Shown here: in pieces, positions 1 to 10,600 of the stretch | How positions within the stretch are numbered: position 1 is the first letter of the stretch | Layout of the letters: each line of letters opens with the position of its first letter | Assembly: GCF_003254395.2 (NCBI RefSeq) | Contig: NC_037652.1 | Coordinates: forward strand, 7,174,001-7,238,000 | Direction: 5' to 3' | Source: Apis mellifera | Lineage: Eukaryota > Arthropoda > Insecta > Hymenoptera > Apidae | Length of the DNA: 64,000 nt | The notes under the pieces: model-generated | Seen by the model: only the letters and a program-made list of their open reading frames with translations | What the model was told of the DNA's origin: nothing | Database searches by the model: none | Position numbers and translations under genes: made by a program

Positions 1-126
1 CAGGGTGTGTCCTCGTTCCTTCCCTTCGATTTAGGGTAGGTTCGGGGAAAAAAAATCCGTACGTTTCCTTCCGTTTCCCCCCTCTGTCCCATCCCCTTCG
101 CCAACGAGGTATTCGAGGGATGCGTC

Positions 127-144
127 CTCTCTCTCTCTCTCTCT
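127..144. repeat. (CT)n microsatellite
   Basis: An uninterrupted CT dinucleotide run in a pyrimidine-rich stretch. Confidence 0.9.
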
Positions 145-454
145 CCCTTCCCCCTACCCCTCCTCCGTTATCCCGCCAAGGCTGGCCACGTGCGCGCGTG
201 TTCACCCGTACGTGTTCACGCTCGAATCGTGCGTTACACCACCGGATACCGGCCGGCTGCGCGTTTATACGCGACGAATCCGATCGATGTCTGCCTCATC
301 CCACGGAGAGAGAGCCGCGCTCCAACCCTCTTGGTCCTTAATTACGCGAGGGGGAACGTTACTCTTTTCTCCCACTAGTACCCGGCTAAAACCAACCCAC
401 CCACCCACTCCCCCTTGCGAAACCGAACGGCCTTCGATCTCTTCCTTCCAACAC

Positions 455-482
455 CCTCTCTCTCTCTCTCTCTCTCTCTCTC
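455..482. repeat. (CT)n microsatellite
   Basis: About 14 CT units without interruption. Confidence 0.92.
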
Positions 483-2238
483 CTCGATAGCCAAGACACT
501 TTGGAATTCGCGATCCCAAATCATCGAATGGTTGAACTCGAACAATGGAAAAAAGGAGGATAACGTAAAGATTATCGTAGCGATCGATTCGTCGCGAATA
601 ATGGAAAGTTTGATCGTCGTTCGCGAGGTGTTTTCGATTTGGAAAATATCCAAGAATCTTCCGGATGGAGAAGAAGAAAGAGAGAGGGATGAGTTCGAAC
701 TGATTCGAAAATGATTCGATCGAGTGTGGAGGAGGAGGAGGACGCGAAGAGAAGGGAGGAGTGTCCCGCAATCTGAAAGTAACGGTACGCGCAATCGATA
801 AAAAGGAACGCGAAACATCCGTCTCGTCCCTTCTCGTTGTAGACCCCGTGTTTTCCACCCCTCGGCTACGCCGACGAAGGGTCAATGTCCGATCACGTGG
901 TAAAAAGGGCGAAAAGCGTTTCCCGAAGAGAAAGAAGCCGCCGAAGGAGGGAGGGAGAGGAGGGAAAATAAAGCGGGATGGAGCCAGCGAGCGAGAGAGC
1001 GAGCGAGAGAGAGAAGGCGAACGGAGGAAAGGAGCGAGAACTCCGAAGCGACCAGCCGAAAACGTGGCAGCATCGGCCGGGCCGCGTAGCAACAGGCATC
1101 TGTTGCGATAGAGGATACGATAGATATATATTCTCCGACACGCGTGCTCCCCCATCCCCCGTCCACTCCGCCCACCCACACCTCCCTTCGCACCTCTGTC
1201 TCTGTGTTAGACACGGGATACAAATATTTCGGGATCGAACCAACCACCCCACGTCCTCCATTTTATCCCCTTTAACCGAGGAGAGGAGATATATTTTTCG
1301 AAAATGCTTCGCCTCGCGCGTTTCATGCTCTCTGCTCCCCCCAGAACCATCCGGGACCAAGAGTCCAATTTTTAACGCGTCTATAAAAGAAAAGGGAGAG
1401 AGGTACTTTAGAGCAAAAAAAAAAAAAAAACCTGTAATGAACGGGGCACGGTTATATCCCCCCGTATACGGGAGGAAAATGGTGTCGTTCGTTCCTACGT
1501 ACGTATGTAGCTAGGTATGTATGTCGAAGCGTTAAATTGTAAGCGACATCGTATAAACGCGATATCCCCCCCCCGTTACTGTCAAAATATCATCCGTTAC
1601 CGTTCGTTTCCGCGCGTCATAATCGTAACACGCACGGTGCGGCGATAAAACAAAATATTTACGAAGCCGCGCGAAAAGAGCTAATTAAATAGAGCAAGAT
1701 TTACGGGGACAGGCCCTTTTCTGTTCTCGCGCTCGTGGTTTTTCGCGAGCATAAAAATCGAGCGGTGTCAAAGCGCGCAACGCATCGCACGCCGCTACCA
1801 CCTTTCGTTTAATTAAATCGTACCAGCGTCCGAGACGCGTAAAAATAAATTACGCGCGCTACGTGCTCGCCCATCCTCTCTCCCCTTCCTCTTCCTCTTT
1901 TCGATCCTCCCTCCTTCCACTCCCTCCCCCTCTCCCGATTCTCGACACGGGAGGATCGGGCATACAGTAGGTTCTAATCGGTCCACGTAGCGTAATTCAC
2001 TCAGCTATCGATTTCGACGTTGCGTGTGTCCACAAACGCGTCGGTGGACGCGCGTGGCGGACAAAATCCACGGCGCGCGGTTCGCCGAATCGTCGGCCGG
2101 AAAATAGGCGTGGACGCGACGAAAAAACGTGGCAGCCCATGCATGGAAAATTGTCCGAGTGGAATTGTCTCTGCGCGAGCAACGGAGAAGGGAAGCGCGG
2201 AGAGGGAGCGAGAGAGCGATCGGGAGAGAGGACCGAGG

Positions 2239-2257
2239 GAGAGAGAGAGAGAGAGAG
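2239..2257. repeat. (GA)n microsatellite
   Basis: An uninterrupted GA run within a longer purine-rich segment (about 2205-2290). Confidence 0.9.
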
Positions 2258-3544
2258 GCGAAGAGGGGCGAGCGAAACTGAGAACGGGGCCGGTGCGAGG
2301 GAGATGGAGCGGGGGCGGGAGCAGGACAGCGAGTGGAATAGCAGGAGTAACAAGCAACGAACATGACAAACAGACTGACGTGCACTCGCTGAAAGCATGA
2401 AAGGATAAACGAATAAAACTAGTATATTAAGGACGATAAATCTGTTTTTCTTCTCTTTTTTCCCCGACATCGAGTAATTAAAAGTGCTCGTCCCGCCGGG
2501 ATTAAACGCAAACCGTACCAAGTCCTGTAACGCCGCTGATAGAAAAACCGGCTTTGTTTCGCTAAAATGGTAATTAATCCGTACTTCGTGGACAAATGAG
2601 CCAGCGAATCGTCCAATGGTTACCTATCGTTCCGCCTTCCCGTCGTTCCCGCGAGGGAATCCTCCAAGAATTATTCGCGTAATTTAGGATCAGGGTGATA
2701 TCCTGATTCCTGTTCGAAAGGATCATTTCGTTCGTCGAACATGTTCGTCGAAGATATTGGAAGAAAAAAAAAGAAAAAAAAATCTTGTAAATAAACGTCT
2801 CTATCCGTTGGAAAATATCGGTATAAAGCCAAGACGAAGATTCGCTTTCAAAGGTAACCGAGGAAGGAGTCTAGCAGCCAGGCTGCAAAACCCTTTCGAG
2901 TTTACACTTTACGCTCCTGAAAATCTGCTCTATGCATTATGTAGAGCGCTGTACACCTGTTGTGCCGGTATTCCTCCGAGGACGAGATCTACTCGACGAG
3001 CTAAGTAAGCACAACATTCCTGCCGCGCTTCTTGGGGTAACGAAAGCGCGGCGGAAACGCAGAATGCCAAGTAGCTGGGATAGAACGAGACCGATTCGGC
3101 TGGAAAGTTACGGGGTTGCATCAAATTACGGCGATAATTACCTGTATTAAAATTCATTGCTTGTTAGAGAGTACGTTTTCTGCAATTTATGCGAGCCCTC
3201 CTGGATCCGTTTGTTTTTCCACGGTGTTCCGGTGATATCGATTCCATCGTATCGCTTCTTTTTAATCCCATCTACCGCCTCGAGAAAATTAAACTTTCTT
3301 GACCGTGGTGAAGAATTTTCGTTGCGATGAATTTTTTACGATACGATCGTTCCATCTCGATGAATCGATGCGTTATTTATCCGTTTCGTTTAATTGCCAT
3401 CTCGTTATTGCCAAAGGATATGTGAAATTCATCCGAAATGAGATTGCACGCGCGAAATTTGCCGTGTCCCCGTGCATACCTACTACGTAAGACATCGTCG
3501 ACACAATGCAGTGTTATCATAACCTAGTAACGCCAAATATTGAT

Positions 3545-3765
3545 TTTGACACGTACACGTGACGAGCCGCTAGACGTTCGTATATAAACGCGGAGAGTGG
3601 GAGAGACACACGCGTTCGTTTAAGCATGCATATTCGTGTCTGTACGCGTCTTCGGCGCCTCTGTCGCGCCTCCGTGTATACGTGTGATATACGCGGCAAG
3701 CACAACCACGTGGAGAGCGTGCACGCACACCAAACACATAAGTCGCACACACGTGGCGCGAGAAA
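3545..3765 (+). promoter_or_regulatory. Candidate promoter: TATA box plus three CACGTG E-boxes
   Basis: TATATAAA lies at 3581-3588. Perfect CACGTG hexamers lie at 3556-3561, 3707-3712 and 3750-3755. CACGTG is the palindromic E-box bound by bHLH factors such as CLK/CYC or Myc/Max, and three in 200 bp is more than expected by chance. No confident coding exon follows, so any transcript would be non-coding or start an unseen gene. The open frame just downstream (to about 4050) has no recognisable domain. Confidence 0.3.
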
Positions 3766-6110
3766 TCATTCCAATGTCCGTTCGATTCATGCACGTTGTC
3801 GTATTCGTGGTGCGCGCGTCAAATTCACCTACCCACACATTGTTCGATCGAAAATTCACGTTCCCCTTGTACCAGGATCCTACGCGACGGCATTTGAGAC
3901 GCGTATCGAGTGTTACAGAATAGCGATACGCTCGTCCGTTTGCACTTCCCAGAAAAGCAACATCGATTCCACTACTATAAACCAAGTAACTGGAGATATT
4001 TTGGAAAAATACGAGTTTAAGAACTTGATCGCTGATCTTTTAAAACAGTGATCTTTCATTTTTCACGATTTTACGATTTCATAAATGCGCATCGCTAATA
4101 TATCCTTGGTAAATATTGTAAAGAATTAGAAATTTCAATGTTGCTATAAATTTATAACCAATCATTCATGAATTAATCATTGTCATTCGGTTTTCGAGAC
4201 GATGTTTTCACATTTGGTTAGTACAACCGCATATGCGCCATGTAAAAGGAGGTCATGGTACAACCAAATAGAAATAATAACACAACTATAAGTTCCGTTC
4301 CTCCACACGGCATTCTAAAACGTAAAATTCATAGAAAGTGAATTGTCCGCATCGAAGCGACATCTGTTAATCCTTTATCGAATCGACAACCACGCCGTTG
4401 CAGTTTTCTGCATTATCATTGCACGCCGTGCATAACCATCCGGATAAAGTATATTTCAAAGATTTTCTTACGTTACGTGTTACCTAAGATCGGTAAATCG
4501 TATCGTAGGATAAATATCGCCAAACTATCATGTAATTATGTAATTATGTAATTATATAATTATATCCATGATCGCGAACGCAGCCTATTAGCTCATATTA
4601 TTTGCTATATAATTTATAATTATATTACAAATAACTTGTAACACGATTAATAATTGTATATCAAATAAATATGATTTCCCAGGTCTCACCAAACGTGGAG
4701 GTTGCTGCGAATTGGAGACCCACCCTAACCCACGACGTCCCATCCACCCTCCTTTTAAGAATTAATTCATTTTTAAATATTTCTTTTGATATGTATTTGC
4801 AAAACGTTCAAAATCTCCAACGTTGTGCAAAAACGAATAACAAAAGAATTTTTAAGAAAAACCGTCGCGAAAAACTAAACCTGAAAGTAAAAATTATTTA
4901 AATCTAATAGTATAACTCTATATAAGATACACATACACATTCACTCTAATTTTTATACGTATCAATATTTCATATCTTCATTGCCATGAAAATACAGAAT
5001 ATTGATAATTACAAAAAATAAAACAAAAAAAATGAAACATTTCTCATAGAGTTATGCTTATTTTAATAACCATCACCATTTTATATCACTATTACCATTA
5101 CTACTATCATTATGCATGCATCTACTACTAGACATTGTATACTTTAAGCAATATCAATCAATCTTTTTCTATGAACCATTTTACTTATCCAAAATTTTCC
5201 AAAAACGTATATCAATAACTTTTAATCAAACTTAAATAATAACCTGCCTAACCAAACAAGAGAGAATAACGACCTGCCTACTAAATTTAAATTTAACCTA
5301 CCTAAATTAAAAATCAAAGAGTCTCCTACCTATGTATGTATTTAATAAATAATATTGAAAAAAATATAAATGAAAAATAATCTTTGGGAATTTTGCATAC
5401 TTTGTATGCACTTTTGTATACAATGCGATGAGTCACATCCCTGATTCTTAAGAACTATTGAATTTCAACTCATATACAATTCTTTGTACCACAAGTACCT
5501 AGTATTTGTACCACAAAGTAGAATTCCTATTATCTTACCTAACTAGATAAAAGATGATACTACTAAGATTTCAAAATCCCTACCTACATAAAAATCTCAA
5601 TCAAGGAAAGGGAAAAGGAAATTACATGAAACACATAAATTTTCTTTGATTGATCCCACGAAGTCCCTGAAACAAATAAAACTATAAAGAATTAGTAAAA
5701 TTTTATTGTATATATATATATATATGTATAATTATTTTCTCATTGGTACAACACTTTTATTTCCTTGTGTTCAAGTATTATTTCTTGTGAATGAATATAT
5801 CTGAAACAAACAACTTATTTACTAGATTAGTATTATTAATTTAAAAAAAAAATTAATAACTGAAAGAAAAATATACATATATGTAATATATAATTAATAT
5901 ATATATTATATATGTATATATTAATATATATAATGTAATAGATGAAAAGAAATTATTACATATAATTTCTTTTTTAATTTTGATATATAAAATTTTTATT
6001 AAAAATGGATATATAGCAGTATTTTCTATAACAAATGTAATAATGAGGGGCGCTGAAAAAGAAATGAATTTAGTAGCCAGAAGGGCCACTACAATATTTT
6101 CCACTCAAAT
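3766..6110. other. AT-rich intergenic DNA, no gene seen
   Basis: Composition shifts near 4 kb from CpG-rich to strongly AT-rich. There are loose repeats of CCTRCCTA-like words between about 5240 and 5590 and AT dinucleotide stretches near 5705-5725 and 5875-5935. No open frame with a recognisable domain and no RNA gene was seen. Confidence 0.6.
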
Positions 6111-6151
6111 ATAAATCCGAACAAACCGTGAGTGGAATATTTTTTTTATCT

Positions 6152-6779
6152 CGCAACACTAACAGACTAATTTTTTCCAAAATAGAAAAGCAACCGCGAT
6201 GAGTGTTTCATTTTATTTGCAATACTAATTAATTTACATTGATAAAAAAAAATTAAAAAAAATTGAAAAAATCGCGAAACAATTATTTAACAACGCAACA
6301 CTAATATATGCTATTTTATACACTCAAATTTAAATACGCAACACTAATTACGAAAAATGCAGCCTTCTTGGATGACTGCTATCGTACAATCACCCTTGTA
6401 GCTTCTTTAGCTACACCAGATGATTCAGGAACTTTCACAATCCCAGTGAAAGATATTTGGGCATTCAATATTCGCAACACTAAGTAACAAACGCGATTAT
6501 TTTTCAACGCAACACTACTTTTTAAAACAAATATCTTTATATGACTAACAATTAATTAATCAAAGAATTAAATAAATAAACAAATAAAATAAATTTTAAT
6601 ACTAATAATTTCATAAGAAATTAGAACAATTGATAATAAAAAAAAGAAAAACGCGATTCTCATTTCAACGCAACGCTAATTCAAACGCGATTCTCGTTTC
6701 AACGCAACGCTAATTCAACCCGTTAATATTTTCTCGCAACACTAATAAAGAAACGCGAAAATTGTAGCGCAACACTAAT
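6152..6779 (-). repeat. Interspersed CGCAACRCTAAT array (10 copies)
   Basis: The 12-mer CGCAACACTAAT or a one- to three-base variant occurs at 6152, 6219, 6294, 6337, 6473, 6508, 6669, 6703, 6735 and 6768, always in the same orientation. Most copies follow a CGCGAT or CGCGAA box by roughly 10-20 bases, and two neighbouring units (about 6650-6714) are near-perfect 34-bp tandem copies. DNA between the boxes is AT-rich and of uneven length. On the minus strand each box reads ATTAG followed by TGTTGCG or CGTTGCG, like a 3' splice site. I do not recognise the element; transposon subterminal repeats or a decayed minisatellite are alternatives. Confidence 0.7.
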
Positions 6780-7365
6780 AATAAAAAATCGCGATGCCCA
6801 TCATGATGACTGGATGTGGACGGTGGGCCGGCATGCATGTATCGGCCAGACGATACAACATAAACTACTACGTACTAAAACGAGCACAGTGACAAAATAA
6901 TAATAATAATCTCCCATCCTTTGAACCCAAACAAGATCCAAAAGATGGGAAATCATTCGTTGCAGCCCCTCTTCGTGACAGTTTGTCGAGGCCTCTTCGG
7001 TCTTCCTCCTTCGGGCGCGATGCCCGCTGAAACTTAGATCTAGGCTCGAGATTCACTAATCTCGAAAATCGAAAAAAAAAAGGAAAAAAAAAAGTCTAAT
7101 TCGCGAAAGCTAAACGCGCATGGACGACCAACGATCATCAACGATTGTTGCTCATTCACGTGCACAATCTCGAGCGCAACGTTCATTTCGAAAGCAAATC
7201 GCGACCGCGACCGCGGGAATTCGAAAAATCGATGAACAAAGGCAGAAACGAGTGGCATGCTCCAATTTCGTTTCCAATTTTATTTTCCTCGATCTTTCAA
7301 ATTTGATTTCCTGAAACAGGTTGCCACGCGAAAACGCGCCTACCCGAGATCAGAGACTGTGACAA

Positions 7366-7480
7366 CCTGCCCGGCCCTACCTACTTAATATAAAAAAACA
7401 GGCATACCAGAAGTACACTACCTATCCTGCCTGGCCCTATATTTAAAAGAATGGCAAAACAGGCGCACCAACACACTCAT
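7366..7480. repeat. Imperfect direct duplication, CCTGCCYGGCCCTA boxes
   Basis: The segment starting near 7367 (CCTGCCCGGCCCTA, an A/T tract, then ACAGGCATACCA) recurs from about 7428 as CCTGCCTGGCCCTA, an A/T tract, then ACAGGCGCACCA. Two diverged copies of about 60 bp lie next to each other. Function is unknown. Confidence 0.6.
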
Positions 7481-7534
7481 TCCACGATATTCTCACGCAT
7501 AATACTCGGGAGCAAAAGGCCTACACTAGGGAAA

Positions 7535-7548
7535 GCGTCCCGGGACGC
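7535..7548. repeat. 14-bp perfect palindrome GCGTCCCGGGACGC
   Basis: The sequence equals its own reverse complement. It is GC-rich within moderately AT-rich surroundings. It could be a dimeric protein-binding site or chance. Confidence 0.6.
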
Positions 7549-8680
7549 CTCCGACACCCGAGCTTGGCATACCTCTTTCACACTCTAACTTTACGTACCA
7601 TTTTCCTGAAATCGACTGATGATGGCTAACGATCATTGCGTAAAATCTCATCGATGAAAACTCATATTTATTTTAATTTAAATTATAAATATCGAAAATT
7701 AAAAGAATTTATATCTACATCTGTTGAATAAACTTTTTAATAATACGAATTTTTATAACATTATTATTATAATGTATATATATTTGTAGAAGTATTATTT
7801 AAAATTCGTGTTATTTGATAGCGAATATAAAATTATCATTATGAATTGAAATTGAATTAATAATTGTAAATGGATTGATAAACAACGCAATTCCACAGCC
7901 TAACCACAGCACGCACAATGTGGAAAATACGTTGTGCACGATACATTAACGCATCATCAATCGCTAAAATTGTGATAAACTTATAAATTAGAATCATCAT
8001 GCACATCACCTCTCTCTCACCCAAGTAGCACCTGGGCACGTGGGTGAGTTCCTGGCAATGAACATGGAAAGGGTTAAACCTGAAAATCCTAAGCTAAAAA
8101 AAGTATTAGTGTATTTATTAGTGTGTTTATCTAACGGGCTAATATTTTTTTTATCTTATTTTATTTCAAGTTTTAAAAAATTTACTTTATGAATTTAATG
8201 AGATTTACTATTAATTTTAATATGTAACAAAGAAAAATATATGAACAAGAAATTTATTTAATTAATATAATAAAAATAATTTATTTTAAATGGTATATTA
8301 ATGAAAATATCCTCAGACGATCTCTTCATCGAAGCACATTTTCGAATTTGCAAAAAATGTTCAAAACTTGTTGCTTCGATTCAAAAATCTATCTGTCGCG
8401 AAATGTTTTCTTGCACATAAAATTTCATATATTTTTTACGAAGGAAATAAAATTAATATCTTTATTTTCAAATCATGTATTTAAGTTTACAATAAAAAGT
8501 CAAATGAATTTCATTTATGATGAAATTAAAAATGTAATTGTTAATATAATTGTTAATGATAACGTATATTATCATTATTACTGTACAATAATTAGAATTT
8601 TATAACGAAGTTGGAAAGGACATTCAACTTCTTCGCTACTAGATACATTTTAAAATTTCATATTTATACATATTTTTTGT

Positions 8681-10600
8681 TTATTTTTGTTCTAAAAACG
8701 CGACGTGCGAGAAAACTCTATCCTGATCTGATAAATAAAACGCAGAAAGAAGAAATGTCACGAGTATAATAAATACCCGAGGTCACTGTGCTCGTGCAAA
8801 AATTCTACGTATACAACCAGTTACCCGTGTCGATTCGAACCTTTCATCCTACGACATGATTGAGTAACCGGAGGAATAAAAATGCATGCGACTCACCATT
8901 CGATGCGAAGAATCTACGTTGTTCAAAGGAAGCCATTATGAGTTATCATAAAACTGTGGAGACTGTGAAAGCTGTAACAAAACATGGAACATTATAATTT
9001 GAAATACAGTACTGATTTAAAAGAATTAAAATAAGAAGAGAAATGAAACTAAACATGAAAAAATAATTACCTCTTCGCGTGATGGATGATCGCGTTATTT
9101 TCTTGATGCACTGACTCTAACTTGTACCGAAAACGAATAATTAAAAAAAAAAAGAAAAAAAGACGCGTTCGATTATTTGAATAATCGGCGAACAAGCACT
9201 GACTCTAATTTCGCGTATTTTAATTACATTTACTTGAAACTTTAAAACAAAAAATAATAATATATTGTTATATATACTATGTTACGAATCAAACACTGAC
9301 TCTATCGACTACATTGCACGTAGTCACAAATATAAAGAAATCTTCAATACCTATAACAAAATATTATATACAATTTTTTTTTAAATTTCATTATAATATT
9401 GAAATAAAAAATTATATTCAATTTTCAACTTTAATAAAAAAAAATAATTGAATTTCTAATAAATTTTAATAATTAAAGTTGAAATTCTAATACGAAAGAT
9501 TGAAATCTAATGATTACTTACCTCTTCGCGTGATGGATGATCGCCTTATTCTCTTGAGAGAAGCACTGACTCTATTCTGTACCGAAATCGAATATTTAAA
9601 ATAAAAAAATAAAAATAAGAAACTATCGCGTCCGTTCAAATTATGTAATCGGCGAACAAGCACTGATTCTAATTTCGCGTATAACTATTATAATTAAATT
9701 TACTTAGAGCTATTATGCTCTAAAAAAACATTTAAAAAAATTATTACGAAACAAACACTGAATCTATCAACCGCATTGCGCGCGGTTAAAATAATTTTCT
9801 GGAAATAAAATTGTATATAGGGATAGTGGGATAAAAAGAAGTAAATATGTTTTCATATTTCCCTTCTATTTTCTATTTGTTTAGAAAGATACTGCTATTT
9901 TTTAAATATCATTATTTATCTTTCGTCAATGTACAAAAATATATATTAAATACAAAATGATCGACTCATTTGTAAAGTTTAAAATATTTTTCGATATTAA
10001 TACATATATAATATCTTTACTACGTAATAATTAGTTAAAATGAAAATAGAGAAGTAATTACATACGTCTGTCCTCAAGGCAAAAATTCAAACTTTACTTC
10101 TTCATAAAAAGTTAACTGTCTCTTGGCGTCCATATTGAAAATTCCTTTTCCCGCCTTGAAAGTTATTGTATCTCAACAATTGGCTACTAACCTGTACAAA
10201 AGAAAATTAAATATTTAAAATATATATAAAATGTACGAAATTAATCGATTTTATTAAAAGAAAGTCGAAAATAAAGCTCAAATTCTGTTTGAGAAACTCA
10301 TAATACGTAGTACCGGTAATTCTAATGATCGGATAAAATATAGTAAAAAAAATAAATTATTTTCCGAAAAACTATCAATTATAATAATGTTTAAAAGATT
10401 ATTGTAAAAATACGTATTAATTAAATAATAATATATGAATAATAAAAGAATAATTATGAAAATAAAGTTACTACGTATTAGATAAATCACATACCTCGAG
10501 AAAGACGACACGTCTAATCTTCACAACTTTCGACACTCGAATGACACCACCCCGCGCCGCGATTTCGTCTATCGAATTTCAAATTGGAGTGGGGGATTCG
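8681..10600 (-). ncRNA. Candidate spliced minus-strand transcript with duplicated short exons
   Basis: Read on the minus strand, several segments are bounded by good splice signals. A GC-rich segment ends at 10495 before GTATGT. 10191-10066 runs from a TTTTGTACAG acceptor to a GTATGT donor and contains a 19-codon frame. 9571-9522 (50 nt) and its diverged copy 9116-9071 (46 nt) each begin AGTCAGTGC after TAG and end AAGAG before GTAAGT or GTAATT. 8971-8897 contains an ATG at 8936 and ends before GTGAGT. 8727 follows a long pyrimidine tract and CAG. Joining the last two gives a 28-codon frame (stop 8681-8683) with AATAAA close by. No family is recognised; this may be a long non-coding RNA or only a repeat with splice-like edges. 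Confidence 0.25.
9069..9775 (-). repeat. Tandem duplication of a ~450-bp block with CACTGACTCTA boxes
   Basis: The block starting TACCTCTTCGCGTGATGGAT at 9068 recurs at 9518. Each copy carries three CACTGACTCTA-like boxes in the same order: 9108, 9196 and 9293 in the first, 9563, 9660 and 9755 in the second. Shared GC-rich words (TAATCGGCGAACAAGCACTG, GTACCGAAA) sit between diverged A/T filler. Conservation of the boxes against the filler suggests constraint or recent gene conversion. On the minus strand each box looks like a 3' splice site followed by a short exon. Confidence 0.75.

Larger units (their letters stand above)
1..3540. other. CpG-rich non-coding block with microsatellites, no gene recognised
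   Basis: The stretch is pyrimidine/purine-biased and rich in CpG, with CT or GA microsatellites near 127-144, 455-482, 985-1015 and 2239-2257. Open frames over these runs translate to Ser/Leu/Arg/Glu low-complexity protein on both strands, which is expected from the repeats and is not evidence of coding. I found no set of exons with consistent splice phases and no known domain. It could be the flank, intron or untranslated exon of a gene outside the window. Confidence 0.6.
6791..8680. other. Intergenic DNA with small repeats, no gene seen
   Basis: Moderate-GC DNA (6.8-7.6 kb) passes into AT-rich DNA (7.65-8.68 kb). It contains an imperfect direct duplication at about 7366-7480, a 14-bp perfect palindrome at 7535-7548 and an inverted repeat with 8-bp arms at 8016-8023 and 8041-8048. 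No coding exon was recognised. Confidence 0.55.

Noticed and set aside
265..1179. 304-codon open frame on the minus strand
   Set aside because: It is Ser/Arg/Leu-rich low complexity generated by CT/GA runs, overlaps several other open frames in the same region, and has no domain or splice support.
5853..6104. 83-codon minus-strand frame
   Set aside because: Its second half is AT-repeat translated as Ile/Tyr; only the first 30 residues look mixed, and no family was recognised.
8825..8875. GGTTCGAATCG (B-box-like) on the minus strand
   Set aside because: The flanking bases do not form a T stem and there is no A-box upstream.
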